Below, piece by piece: positions 27,561-37,092 of a stretch of 64,000 nt of DNA. Position 1 is the stretch's first letter; every line of letters begins with the position of its first letter. A program made the position numbers and the translations under genes. Under the pieces are notes generated by a model. It searched no databases. It was not told the DNA's origin and saw only the letters and a program-made list of their open reading frames with translations. Where the stretch lies: contig QXWV01000098.1 of the NCBI GenBank assembly GCA_009911195.1, forward strand, positions 1 through 64,000, given 5' to 3'. The stretch comes from Lachnospiraceae bacterium. Its GTDB lineage: Bacteria; Bacillota; Clostridia; Lachnospirales; Lachnospiraceae.

Positions 27561-27590
27561 AGCTTCTTGCCTTCATACCGGCAAGAAGCT
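27561..27590. terminator. Bidirectional terminator between rpiR-type regulator and cwlD
   Basis: AGCTTCTTGCC and GGCAAGAAGCT form a perfect 11-bp stem with an eight-base loop; CCCCTTTT follows on the plus strand and TTTTTGTT on the minus strand. Confidence 0.85.
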
Positions 27591-27619
27591 CCCCTTTTAT
27601 GCGTTGCATCATTCCCCCA

Positions 27620-28453
27620 CTACTGGTTCAAATACCTCATAATCCCCATATGTACCGCCCAGGCTGCCTTCTCCTGATAAATCTCCGAGTTCAGTTTTTC
27701 CTCCTCTTCCCTGTTGGAGAGGAAGCCGCACTCCACAATCACAATAGGCCGCGACGTCTTTTTCAACAGATAATAGCTGTCATTGGCCTTCACTTCCCGT
27801 TTGTTTTCCGGGTCTACGCCAGCTACGAAACACTCTTGAATCAGTTCCGCCAGCTTCTTCCCTGTAGCACTTCCTGTATAATAAAACACCTGTGCCCCAT
27901 GCACATATTCTTCATGATAACTATTCTGATGGATGCTCACTACAATTTCCGGCTGGGCTTCTTCAATAATAGCAATACGGCGTTTCATATCCTGCACCTT
28001 TTTATTGGAAGCATTTTCATCATATAGCCCATTCCCATCCGTCCTTGTCATAATCACTTCCACATCTTCTGCTTCCAAAAATTTTTTCAGCTTTTCTGCT
28101 ATTTCTAAGTTAATGTCCTTTTCCAAAGACCCGTTAATGCCCACTTTACCTGGGTCTGCCCCTCCGTGTCCGGCATCAATGACCACACAGAATTGTGCAT
28201 TCCCTTCCCCGTCTTCCCCTTTTCCACGGCTTCCTCTCCCCCCATTTCCATCCGACCCTTCCCCCGTTTCTCCTTTTCCGGCTGCATCCCGTCCGGTCAC
28301 CGTTTCCCAGAATCCTCTCCTTCCATCCTCCTGTTCCACCACATCATCCGAACTAACATAGGCGGCACCTTCCCCTGCCACGAAATACATCGAAACGAGA
28401 AGAATTGCCGCCATAATTATCCTTAAAACCTTGCTCTGTTTTTCCTCCATCAT
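27620..28453 (-). CDS. cwlD: N-acetylmuramoyl-L-alanine amidase, CwlD-like
   Basis: 277 residues with an N-terminal membrane segment (about 9-28), a glycine-rich linker and an Amidase_3 domain. Zinc ligands and catalytic residues are in VIDAGHGGADPG, GSLEKDINLEIA, VSIHQNSYHE and IVIVECGFLSN. In spore formers CwlD helps make muramic-delta-lactam in the cortex; a vegetative role is also possible. The glycine-rich linker is longer than usual. Confidence 0.88.
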   Translation of the reverse strand: MMEEKQSKVLRIIMAAILLVSMYFVAGEGAAYVSSDDVVEQEDGRRGFWETVTGRDAAGKGETGEGSDGNGGRGSRGKGEDGEGNAQFCVVIDAGHGGADPGKVGINGSLEKDINLEIAEKLKKFLEAEDVEVIMTRTDGNGLYDENASNKKVQDMKRRIAIIEEAQPEIVVSIHQNSYHEEYVHGAQVFYYTGSATGKKLAELIQECFVAGVDPENKREVKANDSYYLLKKTSRPIVIVECGFLSNREEEEKLNSEIYQEKAAWAVHMGIMRYLNQ

Positions 28454-28522
28454 CCATCTACCGCTCTGCTCTCATCCATTTAATACAACTTATGAAGCAA
28501 CGCAGTAAAAAATGTGTCCTAA

Positions 28523-30274
28523 TCACTGTCCATCCGCACCCAAATAATCCCCAATCACATCCCATATAGACGCTTTCTCAAATCCCAGTTTCCAGGCTGC
28601 CACCCCTGCAATATTATATTTCTGCATAATATTCAGTTTAGCCTCTATAGACTGCTCGTCCTCCAGCCACACCTGATAGAACGTACCGCCTTCCTGGATT
28701 TCACCGTAATTCTGGCAGGACACCTCATCCCAGCGCACTTCGATATTATGGTTATCCACAAACTGCTCCGCCAATTCCATTCCCACCGCTTCACTGGTCA
28801 AATTCGCCCCTTCGCTTTTCCATATACGGGTATAAAACGGAACGGCATTGATTACTTTTTCCGGCGGAACCTGATTCACCGTCTTCTGGATACCGTCTTC
28901 TACAAAGCCAATGGATGCCACGCTCCCCGCTTCCGGGCTACCGCTATAATGCTCATCATATCCCATGATAATCACATAATCGGCAAACACCCCCTGCTCT
29001 CCCCTTTCGTAGTGGTCAGTATAGCCCATGGGCACGTAATTATCCACAGAAAGCACAATCCCATTCTTCCTGCATTCCACGGAAAGTTCCCTGATAAACT
29101 GGATAAAATGCTCTCCGGTATCCTGGGTAAGCCCTTCAAAGTCTATATTAATGCCGTCCAAATCATATTCCAACGCCGCATCTACCAGCCCTTGAATCAA
29201 ATAAGCCCTTTTGGATGTATAAGACAGCACCTCATAAGTCTCCACGCCCTGATTGGTAAAATTATCAATCAATGCCCACACTTCCATCCCCATTCCGTGT
29301 GCTTTATCCACATAGCTTTTGGATGCAAAGCTGGAAAAATTCCCATCATTATCGGTAAGGGCAAACCAGGTAGGGGAAATCACATTCACTCCCTTTGTAT
29401 TTTTCAGAACCGATTCTAACGTATCATTCCCGGCAGTCCCCGCCACCGCATGCCATGCCAGATTTATTTTAAATGGCTTGGAAATGCTGGTAAATTCCGG
29501 GTTTACAAAAGCCGGTATGCCCCCTGTTTGGGGCTGTGGCTGGACATCTGCCCCTCCTATGCCACCTTCCTCAAGCCTTTTATTCTCAATATATCCAATG
29601 ATGGCATCTTCCGTCTTAACCTTGCTCCAGTTCTCCATTTCCTCCAGTACTGCAACCCGCTCTCCAACCGTTACATCCTTTAGAATAGGGCTTTTTACGC
29701 CGCCTTGATAACGCACCGCCGTATCCTTCACAACTTCCGCCGTTTTGATGCTTTCCCCGGCATATCCTTCCGCATATACTTGCATACGGTTCGGTGCTGT
29801 AAATGACCGGTAAGTATAATCCGTAAACAGTTTCACATAGTCGGCCGCCACATATAGCGTTTCCCCGCTGCCATCAGAAGCCTGGGCATACCTGGCCGCC
29901 GGATACCCCAAATCCGCCGCCCCATCCTTCGTTATATAGGAAGAAGAACCGATTTCCACCCTTACCGTATCCTCCGGCAAGGTATAGAGCAAAAGCTGCT
30001 CATTCTTATCCTCATAAAACCGCTCATTAAAATATTTATGGACAGTGGCCAAATCAAAATAATACACGCCGTCCATCAGCCTGGCTGATTCCTCAACCCT
30101 CTCGTCGCCAAGGACAATGGCCACCTCCCCTTCGCTATCTATGCCAAAATATTCCTCCAAGTCCGCCCTTTCCTTTGAATAGGAATATTTATCCATCAAT
30201 TTTACACCAACGCTAATTGCAATAACTACAATAATAAGGACGATTGCAGTTATTACCGGAATTAATTTCTTCAT
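28523..30274 (-). CDS. Membrane-anchored glycoside hydrolase family 18 protein with SH3-like domain
   Basis: 583 residues: an N-terminal membrane anchor (about 5-25), a domain resembling the copper-amine-oxidase N-terminal repeat, a bacterial SH3-like segment (about 170-235, TAVRYQGGVKSPILKDVTVGERV) and a GH18 barrel. The family active site is LDGINIDFEGL, with the final glutamate as catalytic acid. Related spore proteins (YaaH/SleL type) cleave cortex peptidoglycan. It lies 69 bases upstream of cwlD on the same strand. Confidence 0.87.
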   Translation of the reverse strand: MKKLIPVITAIVLIIVVIAISVGVKLMDKYSYSKERADLEEYFGIDSEGEVAIVLGDERVEESARLMDGVYYFDLATVHKYFNERFYEDKNEQLLLYTLPEDTVRVEIGSSSYITKDGAADLGYPAARYAQASDGSGETLYVAADYVKLFTDYTYRSFTAPNRMQVYAEGYAGESIKTAEVVKDTAVRYQGGVKSPILKDVTVGERVAVLEEMENWSKVKTEDAIIGYIENKRLEEGGIGGADVQPQPQTGGIPAFVNPEFTSISKPFKINLAWHAVAGTAGNDTLESVLKNTKGVNVISPTWFALTDNDGNFSSFASKSYVDKAHGMGMEVWALIDNFTNQGVETYEVLSYTSKRAYLIQGLVDAALEYDLDGINIDFEGLTQDTGEHFIQFIRELSVECRKNGIVLSVDNYVPMGYTDHYERGEQGVFADYVIIMGYDEHYSGSPEAGSVASIGFVEDGIQKTVNQVPPEKVINAVPFYTRIWKSEGANLTSEAVGMELAEQFVDNHNIEVRWDEVSCQNYGEIQEGGTFYQVWLEDEQSIEAKLNIMQKYNIAGVAAWKLGFEKASIWDVIGDYLGADGQ

Positions 30275-31074
30275 ATACCCAGCTCCCTTCCAACCGTCCT
30301 TTATTATAGCAAACTATTTAAGTACCGTCATTACTTAATTTGACTTTTTCTTGCTTTTTTTGACAGCATGCCATAAATCGCTAGGGGGTCTTCCAGTTTA
30401 CAGTTACGGCACGCCATCCCTTTTGGCAGTTCAGCCTGGCTGTCCTGTCATTAATCCTTACTTTTGCAGAGATATGTTATCTAAATTTTTCTTCCAAAAG
30501 GAGATACGTGATATATTTTTTTATGATACTTTTCAGTAAACTGACCATACTAAACAGTGTGCGGCAAAAAAGTTTATAAAGCCAAAAACGGAATGTCCGG
30601 ACATGTAAATAAAAATACGAAAAATAAAAATGCTAAAAATAAAATTACCCCTTTTTAAAAATAATATTCGTAGTGTGAATTATAATAACGTGAACAAATT
30701 TGGAAAATTTTATTTTTTTGACAAACACATAAGCTTGTAAGACTTCTCCCATAATACAATTATTAATAACTTAGGGAGAGAAGATTAAATTAATATAAAA
30801 CTGCCTATAATTAACATGCCTCCTTCCGTCACAGACTATCCGGAAGCATTCCGTGAAGCCAATTATATCAAAGGTTTCCATTTATTGCAAGGATTTTTAA
30901 AAAAAATGTCGAATTTTTATAAAAAGTTTTTAAACACTGCGGAATTCTATTGACTTAAATTTGAAGACAGTATAATATACTTTTAACTGTAAAGTATTAT
31001 GTAAAAAGAATTTAGTTCAGGTTAGTCACAATATAAATAAGGTGGCAGTATCATAATAGTGAGGATGTGATAAC
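30275..31074. other. 800-base gene-free AT-rich region upstream of mecA
   Basis: No credible reading frame on either strand. It contains a perfect 12-bp palindrome ATGTCCGGACAT at 30593-30604, CTTCTCCC/GGGAGAGAAG imperfect arms at about 30742-30783, and the mecA promoter at its right end. It may carry an untranslated RNA, but no conserved RNA motif was recognised. Confidence 0.5.
30950..30978 (+). promoter_or_regulatory. Promoter of mecA
   Basis: TTGACT at 30950-30955 with TAATAT at 30973-30978 (17-base spacing); TATAAT overlaps it at 30971-30976. The resulting leader is about 90 bases, ending in GAGG before the ATG. Confidence 0.6.
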
Positions 31075-31854
31075 ATGAAAATTGAAAAAGTAAATGACCA
31101 TCAGATTCGCTGTACACTAACAAGAGAAGACTTGGCCGACCGTGAATTGAAAATCAGTGAACTTGCATACGGAACAGAAAAGGCAAAGAACCTCTTCCGT
31201 GATATGATGCAGCAGGCATCGTATGAATTTGGTTTTGAGGCCGAGGATATTCCGTTAATGATAGAAGCCATTCCTCTTAATTCAGAATGCATTGTGCTTA
31301 TCATCACCAAGGTAGAGGACCCGGAAGAACTGGATACGCGCTTCTCCAAGTTTGCACCCTCCGTTCACGATTCGGACGGCGATTTGGATGAGATGCTGGA
31401 CAGCCTGACGGAAGGCGCTGATGATGTGTTGGATTTATTTAAAAAAATTCACGAGGGCAAATTTGCAGATGCCTTGGAAAAAACACCTTCCCCTTCGCAA
31501 CCCCGCGAAAAGCAGCCGAAGAAAAGTACGAAAAAGCAAGAAAGCGATGCTGGTGAACAGGAACTTGTGCGGATTTTTTCCTTTGACTCCATCCGCACGG
31601 TAACAAGGATTTCCCATGTACTCGCCGGAAGTTATGACGAAAACAACTCCTTATACAAAAACGAAAACGCACACCGGTATATTTTAGTTGTCTCCAAAGG
31701 AGGCCATACGCCGGAACAGTTCAATAAGGTATGCAATATTTTATCTGAATACGGTACTGTAGAGAAATATGTCTCCGCAGGAGAAGCCTATCTGGAAGAG
31801 CATTTCAACCCCATTATCAAGGAAAATGCTTTGCAGTCTTTGTGCCAGATATAA
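31075..31854 (+). CDS. mecA: MecA-family ClpC adaptor protein
   Basis: 259 residues. The N-terminal substrate-binding domain MKIEKVNDHQIRCTLTREDL matches MecA, as do YEFGFEAEDIPLMIEAIP and the C-terminal ClpC-binding half with DSIRTVTRIS and YILVVSKGGHTPEQFNKVCNILSEYG. A charged lysine-rich linker (about 135-165) separates the domains. In Bacillus MecA delivers ComK and other clients to ClpCP; the clients here are unknown. It stands alone, with its own promoter and terminator. Confidence 0.93.
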   Translation: MKIEKVNDHQIRCTLTREDLADRELKISELAYGTEKAKNLFRDMMQQASYEFGFEAEDIPLMIEAIPLNSECIVLIITKVEDPEELDTRFSKFAPSVHDSDGDLDEMLDSLTEGADDVLDLFKKIHEGKFADALEKTPSPSQPREKQPKKSTKKQESDAGEQELVRIFSFDSIRTVTRISHVLAGSYDENNSLYKNENAHRYILVVSKGGHTPEQFNKVCNILSEYGTVEKYVSAGEAYLEEHFNPIIKENALQSLCQI

Positions 31855-31865
31855 TATAGTATAAT

Positions 31866-31910
31866 AAAGGAGCTGCTGCACTGAATACCTCGTGCACAGC
31901 TCCTTTTTCA
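31866..31910. terminator. Terminator after mecA, convergent with the lipoprotein gene
   Basis: AAAGGAGCTG(C)TGCAC pairs with GTGCACAGCTCCTTT with one bulged base, followed by TTTTTC on the plus strand. Confidence 0.8.
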
Positions 31911-31965
31911 TAATTTCAAGGTGGCGCGCCTTAACTTTTGGCTGCTTTACATGTCATTAAATCCT

Positions 31966-32682
31966 TTATTCCACCTTCACTCCATCCGTCTTATAAATGA
32001 ACCTTACGTTCCCTTTCATACCTTCCTGCAATCCGCTGAAGGTATTGTATCCGCTTCCAATATTTTTCAGCGCATCCATCCTGTCGATGACCTTTTGCAC
32101 TTTATCCCCGAACAAATCTGTCAGCTTGCTGATTCCCTCTTCATCAAACTCTATCATCCCGTCCTTCAGTTTCAAAGCGCCATCATCCAATTCTATCGTT
32201 CCGTCCACCAGTTCGGCAACCCCATCATCCAGTTCCTCTGCTCCGTCCTTCAGCTCCTGTACCCCGTCATCCAATTCAACGGTTCCATCCTGTAGTTTTC
32301 CTGCGCCGTCATCCAGTTCTTCCGCGCCGTCTCCCAGTTCGTTTGCGCCATCCCTCAATTCTTTCGCACCATCATCCAGTTTTCCTGCACCGTCCTTCAA
32401 AGCAGTTGCTCCAGTGTCCAGCTTTTCGGTTCCTTCTATTAATTTCCCGGTTCCATCCTTCAATTCCGCTGTACCCGCTTTCAGCACATCCGCCCCCTGG
32501 TTCAAAGTTACCGCCCCTTCTTCCAGCTCCTTCGTTCCCACTACTGCTGCTTCCGTTCCGGCCTTTAACTGGGCTGCCCCTGCTGCCAGCGCCGGAACGC
32601 CCGCCTGTGTATCATTTAGTTGAACCAGCCCTTGATACAAAGCATTTACTCCTGCATTCAACTGCTGCGCCCCCGCATTCAA
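31966..32682 (-). CDS. C-terminal part of the frameshifted heptad-repeat lipoprotein
   Basis: This frame continues the 32700-34769 gene in another phase. Reading it upstream past 32682 gives GPDDATQAAYISYIKTASSNL with no start codon or ribosome site, so it is not an independent gene. It contains more than 15 heptad-like units such as ELKDGTG, ELRDGAN and ELDDGAG, and a globular tail ending GNVRFIYKTDGVKVE. Together the two parts would make a protein of roughly 930 residues. This is either a real single-base mutation or a sequencing error. Confidence 0.75.
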   Translation of the reverse strand: MNAGAQQLNAGVNALYQGLVQLNDTQAGVPALAAGAAQLKAGTEAAVVGTKELEEGAVTLNQGADVLKAGTAELKDGTGKLIEGTEKLDTGATALKDGAGKLDDGAKELRDGANELGDGAEELDDGAGKLQDGTVELDDGVQELKDGAEELDDGVAELVDGTIELDDGALKLKDGMIEFDEEGISKLTDLFGDKVQKVIDRMDALKNIGSGYNTFSGLQEGMKGNVRFIYKTDGVKVE

Positions 32683-32699
32683 ATTGGAAGATGCTGTTT

Positions 32700-34769
32700 T
32701 TATATATGAAATATAAGCTGCCTGTGTTGCATCATCCGGCCCTGCAAATTGTCCGGAAGCCCATACTGCTGTGCCAACTGGGCAATTGCCTCCTGTGCCG
32801 TCTGTGCCTTAGCCTGAGCTGCCGCTACCTGAGCCTGGGCCTGGGCTACCTCTTCTCCCGCATTCCTGTAATCCGCCGCCGCTTTGCCCACTTCCTCTGC
32901 CGACACGCTCTCCACTGTCGCTTGGGCAGTAGTTGTTACCGGCTCTATGCTATATCCGGACACCAATCCGCTCACCGTAGTCTGAGCCATTTTCCCTTCC
33001 GCTTCCACTTCCACATTTACCGTTTTTGTCTCCGGCACGCATGCTGCTTCAAGTGCCGCTTCCGCCGCCTGCTGCTGTTCTATTGCCCAAGCCAGCTTAG
33101 CCCTTGCCTGCGCTTCCTCTTCCGTTGCCGCCAATACCGTCTGCTGCAACTGTTTGATTGTCTCATTGAGTGTATTTTCATAGGTAGCAAAATATTGCTC
33201 CAGCAATGTGTCCAGCCCTGCCATCCCTTGCGACAGCGACTGGCTGGCTTCCACCAGCCCTATTTTCCCATCTGTACCCTGGCATGCACCTATCATTGTG
33301 CTTATTGCCACATCTACCGATGCCAGCCCTTGCTGTATCTGGGCAGCGCCCGCATCCAATGCCAGGCTTCCGTCTGCCAGCGCCATTGTTCCTTCCGCCA
33401 ATTTCCAGCTTCCGTCTGTCAGTTCCCCCACACCTCCATCCAGTTGTCCGGCGCCTGCATCCAATACTTTTGATTTCTCATTTAACTCCTGCATACCGGC
33501 TTTCAATGTATCCGCCCCTTCTTTCAGCGTGCCGGTTCCATCTTTTAAAGTGCCGGTTCCGTCTTTCAGTTTTCCTGCTCCATCCCGCAGTTTCCCAGTT
33601 CCATCTTTCAGCTCCGCAGCACCATCCCTCAATTCCGTAGTTCCATCTTTCAGTTCCTGTACGCCATCCCGTAATTCTGTAGTTCCATCCTTTAATTCCT
33701 GTGCCCCGTTCCTCAGTTCCCCAGTGCCATCTTTCAATTCGGATGTGCCATCTTTCAGTTCTTCCGTTGCCGACTCCAAATCGTCCATTGATTCATTAAT
33801 TTCATCCAAATCAATAGAATCCGTCAGGTCGATATCTGAAAGGACATCGCTCATAGCCATTGTCATCGTCATCGACAACTTAAAATCCACCGCATCCGCA
33901 GATACTTCCATATAATCCGGTATATTCAGTTCGTCAATCTCTTTCCGTTTTTCCTCATCCTCTATTTCTTCCTTCAAACCATCGATGTCCAGGCTATCCC
34001 TCAGCCCCGGAAAGGCTACGCCTACTACCAAATGATTATCCCCCTCGGAAACCAGCTTCCCATTCGTCACTTCAATATTGGAAAACGTATCCGACGGAAG
34101 TACCATCCCCGAAATCATCGCAAAAGGCACATAAATCTCTTCCTCGCTTCCGTTAATATCCACCTTTTCCTTCTGTCTGTTTTCATAATCAAAACGGATT
34201 GTCACCTTTCCGCTTTTGCCTGCCAGCTCCTCCGGCGCTATTTCTTTTCCGTCCAATGCATACGATATCTTCACATCCACTGGCAATTCCTTATCCGTTG
34301 TTCCCTGATAATAAATATCTGCCCCTCCTGCATCCCATACCAGGCTGCCGTTATCCCCTGGCGTATATCCTTCATAGCCCTTTACATTTTCTATATCTTT
34401 CAACAAGCTTACATCCGACAAGGAATTGCTGCCTTCCCCATTCTTCACCCAATTGCTGACAATTACTTTATTCACGCCGCCCTTCGCATCGGCCAGCACA
34501 TACACGGTCTCTTCCTTGCCCGTTTCGCTGCTGTGGGATGCTTTCGCCTGGCTTCCCAATACTTGTTCCAGGACTTCCTGTGTCTCCTCATTTCCAGCAT
34601 CCCCCATTCCGCCGTTTCTGCCTTCTGCCGTCCATGCTCCGGCCATAACATTCTCGCTACCCTCTGCGGCATCGTTTCCATCCCCGCTGCCTCCGCAGGC
34701 AATCAGGGAAAAAGCTATAGCCCCTGCAAGCGCAAGGCTGAGCATTTTTTTCCATTCACTGTTTTTCAT
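32700..34769 (-). CDS. Heptad-repeat (YhgE/Pip-like coil) lipoprotein, N-terminal part before a frameshift
   Basis: 689 residues from MKNSEWKKMLSLALAGAIAF with lipobox LIAC (lipidated C25). The start is set by GGAGG seven bases upstream; the frame is open further upstream, where it overlaps the exporter gene by 14 bases, implying translational coupling. A beta-rich N-terminal domain is followed by heptads of the form ELKDGTx (about 33430-33790 in DNA), then a long helical coil with AQAQAQVAAAQAKAQTAQEAIAQ. The frame ends prematurely at 32700 in a non-family tail MMQHRQLIFHI. Proteins of this kind accompany MMPL exporters at the cell surface. Confidence 0.8.
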   Translation of the reverse strand: MKNSEWKKMLSLALAGAIAFSLIACGGSGDGNDAAEGSENVMAGAWTAEGRNGGMGDAGNEETQEVLEQVLGSQAKASHSSETGKEETVYVLADAKGGVNKVIVSNWVKNGEGSNSLSDVSLLKDIENVKGYEGYTPGDNGSLVWDAGGADIYYQGTTDKELPVDVKISYALDGKEIAPEELAGKSGKVTIRFDYENRQKEKVDINGSEEEIYVPFAMISGMVLPSDTFSNIEVTNGKLVSEGDNHLVVGVAFPGLRDSLDIDGLKEEIEDEEKRKEIDELNIPDYMEVSADAVDFKLSMTMTMAMSDVLSDIDLTDSIDLDEINESMDDLESATEELKDGTSELKDGTGELRNGAQELKDGTTELRDGVQELKDGTTELRDGAAELKDGTGKLRDGAGKLKDGTGTLKDGTGTLKEGADTLKAGMQELNEKSKVLDAGAGQLDGGVGELTDGSWKLAEGTMALADGSLALDAGAAQIQQGLASVDVAISTMIGACQGTDGKIGLVEASQSLSQGMAGLDTLLEQYFATYENTLNETIKQLQQTVLAATEEEAQARAKLAWAIEQQQAAEAALEAACVPETKTVNVEVEAEGKMAQTTVSGLVSGYSIEPVTTTAQATVESVSAEEVGKAAADYRNAGEEVAQAQAQVAAAQAKAQTAQEAIAQLAQQYGLPDNLQGRMMQHRQLIFHI

Positions 34770-36945
34770 ATTCATTCCTCCACCCTCTCTGCTTTTTATC
34801 TCTATATTCCTTTTTTGTTCCATTACCTTTTCTTTCCATATTTCCCTGTTCCTCATAAATATCGCCCCTTTCAGCACTTTCCTTATGGTGGACTTTCCCC
34901 AAAGAGCTTATCATAATCAGCTTATCGAATATCATAAACATAGAAGGAAGAATAAAAATCACGCTGAACATACTGATAATCGCCCCTCTCGCCATCAAAG
35001 TACAAAGCGAGCTAATCATATCAATGTTGGAATATAGCCCTACTCCAAAAGTCGCTGCAAAAAAGGTAAGGGCGCTTACCGCAATAGATTTTGCGCTGGT
35101 CTGGCAGGCGATATCCACCGCTTTCCTTTTTTCCACCCCTTCATTCCGTTCCCTCCGGTATCTCGTTGTCATCAAAATCGCATAATCCACTGTTGCCCCC
35201 AACTGTATCGTCCCTATTACCACTGAAGCGATGAAGGGTATCTCTGTTTTCGTGTAAAACGGAATTCCCATATTGACGAAAATTGCCCCTTCAATCACCG
35301 CCACCAGTATCACCGGCAGGGAGATGGATTTAAACACAAACAAAATAATGATGAAAATAACTCCAATAGATACTACACTTACCGTTTTAAAATCCTTATC
35401 CGTAATCCGTATCAAATCTTTGGTACAAGGAGCCTCCCCCACTAACATGCCCTTCTCATCATAAGATTTGCATATCTTATCTAATGTATCACATTGGGCA
35501 TTCACCTCTTCGGAAGCTACTTTATATTGGGAACCGATAAGTAGGAGCTGCCAGTTTTCGTTGCTCAAAGCATCCTTCAGTTCATCCGGCACCATCTCAT
35601 CCGGCAGCGCAGCCCCTTTCACCGCGTTCAACCCCAACACCCAGCTAACCCCAGGTACTTTTTTCATCTCTTCACTCATATGCTTTACATCCTTAGCGGA
35701 CAAATCTGCGCTTAACAGCAGCATATGAGTGGCATTCATATCGAACTCTGCCTCCAGCTTTTCATTGGCTATGATGCTGGGCAAATCTTTCGGCAGCGTC
35801 TCATCCAGATTATAATAAACTGCCGCATTCTTGTAGCCATATAAAGCCGGAACAAGGATTACCAGAAGGAGTACGGCAAATACAATAAAATGCTTCGTAA
35901 CAAACCGGCCAATATGATTCATGTCAGGAATCAATGCCTTATGCTTTGTTTTCTCCAACGCTTTATCCAGCACAAGAATCAACGAAGGTAAAATCGTAAC
36001 ACAGGCAATTACCCCTATTACAACCCCCTTGGCCATTACCGTTCCCAAATCCATACCCAGGGTAAAACTCATAAAGCATAGGGCAATAAAACCGGCCACC
36101 GTAGTAATAGAGCTTCCAACCACCGAAGAAAGGGTTTCCTCTATGGCCTTAGCCATGGCATCCTTTTTATCTCCGTTTGCCGTCTGCTGCTCCTGGTAAC
36201 TATGCCAAAGGAAAATAGAATAATCCATCGTCACCCCCAATTGCAGCACCGCGCTTAGCGCCTTTGTAATATAGGAAATCTCCCCGAAAAAAATGTTGCT
36301 TCCCAGGTTGTAAACAATGGCCATCCCGATACTGGCCAGAAAAACAAAGGACACCAGGTAGGAATCCATGGCCAGCGACAGGACAATACATGTCAATAGC
36401 ACTGCAATAAATACATAAATGGGAGCTTCCCTTTCCGACAGGTTTTTCGTATCCGTAACCACGGCTGACATGCCGCTTAAAAAACAGTCCTTATCCGCTA
36501 TTTTTCTGATTTCCTCTATTGCCCCCATCGTGGAATCCGCTGACGTGGTTTCGTTGAAAATGATAATCATCAGCGTACAATCGCCATTGTTAAAGGCTTC
36601 GTAAAACTCACCCGGCAAAAGCTCCATCGGAACGGATATATCCATCGCTGAATCATACCAGATTACCTTCTCCACATACTCCACAGCTTCCATTTTTTCC
36701 CTTAATGCCGATACTTCCTTCGGCTGCATCCCCTCCACCATAAACATGGAAAAAGCGCCCGTACCGAATTCATCCACCAGAATGTCCTGCCCTACCATGG
36801 TTTCAATATCCTTGGGCAGATAGGAGAGAATATCATAGTTGACCCTCGTTCCTATGTAGCCAAAAAAGGACGGTACCAAAAGCAGGAAACTGATAATAAG
36901 AATCGGAATTCTTAATTTCACTACACATTTTCCGAAATTTTTCAT
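34756..36945 (-). CDS. MMPL/RND-superfamily exporter
   Basis: 729 residues with two repeats of one membrane segment, a large extracytoplasmic loop and a five-to-six-helix bundle (about 10-320 and 345-690). Characteristic blocks are VLQLGVTMDYSIFLWHSYQEQ and IQLGATVDYAILMTTRYRRER. The family exports lipids, siderophores or drugs using the proton gradient. It is the first gene of a two-gene operon with the repeat lipoprotein and is controlled by a TetR-type promoter region. Confidence 0.92.
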   Translation of the reverse strand: MKNFGKCVVKLRIPILIISFLLLVPSFFGYIGTRVNYDILSYLPKDIETMVGQDILVDEFGTGAFSMFMVEGMQPKEVSALREKMEAVEYVEKVIWYDSAMDISVPMELLPGEFYEAFNNGDCTLMIIIFNETTSADSTMGAIEEIRKIADKDCFLSGMSAVVTDTKNLSEREAPIYVFIAVLLTCIVLSLAMDSYLVSFVFLASIGMAIVYNLGSNIFFGEISYITKALSAVLQLGVTMDYSIFLWHSYQEQQTANGDKKDAMAKAIEETLSSVVGSSITTVAGFIALCFMSFTLGMDLGTVMAKGVVIGVIACVTILPSLILVLDKALEKTKHKALIPDMNHIGRFVTKHFIVFAVLLLVILVPALYGYKNAAVYYNLDETLPKDLPSIIANEKLEAEFDMNATHMLLLSADLSAKDVKHMSEEMKKVPGVSWVLGLNAVKGAALPDEMVPDELKDALSNENWQLLLIGSQYKVASEEVNAQCDTLDKICKSYDEKGMLVGEAPCTKDLIRITDKDFKTVSVVSIGVIFIIILFVFKSISLPVILVAVIEGAIFVNMGIPFYTKTEIPFIASVVIGTIQLGATVDYAILMTTRYRRERNEGVEKRKAVDIACQTSAKSIAVSALTFFAATFGVGLYSNIDMISSLCTLMARGAIISMFSVIFILPSMFMIFDKLIMISSLGKVHHKESAERGDIYEEQGNMERKGNGTKKEYRDKKQRGWRNEYEKQ

Positions 36946-36989
36946 TTGGACTCCTTACTCCTTTCAAATATTCCTTTACTTGTATTTAT

Positions 36990-37004
36990 ATGACCATCGG
37001 TCAT
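36990..37004. promoter_or_regulatory. TetR-type operator O2
   Basis: ATGACC-ATC-GGTCAT is a perfect 6-bp-arm palindrome near the expected transcription start of the exporter operon. Confidence 0.6.
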
Positions 37005-37017
37005 TTTTGTTAATTAT

Positions 37018-37046
37018 TGTATATCACAAAAATGACTAGTAGTCAA
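37018..37046 (-). promoter_or_regulatory. Promoter of the exporter operon
   Basis: Minus strand TTGACT (37041-37046), 17 bases, TATACA (37018-37023). The -35 hexamer is part of the palindrome at 37033-37045. Confidence 0.7.
37033..37045. promoter_or_regulatory. TetR-type operator O1 overlapping the -35
   Basis: TGACT-AGT-AGTCA is a perfect palindrome of the same TGAC...GTCA type as O2, 42 bases away. Binding would block RNA polymerase. Confidence 0.65.
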
Positions 37047-37092
37047 TATTGTTTATGGAAAATTTACATTATTTTGCATGAGTTTATTTTTA

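Noticed and set aside
30351-30539. 62-codon plus-strand frame in the gene-free interval
   Set aside because: No ribosome site and no recognisable protein pattern. GTTACGGCAC at about 30404 faintly resembles the 28-bp island repeat but matches only about ten bases in a row.
32343-33473. Long plus-strand open frame opposite the heptad-repeat lipoprotein
   Set aside because: It is antisense to repeat codons, with a Pro/Leu/Ser/Cys-rich composition and no ribosome site; a mirror artefact of the repeats.
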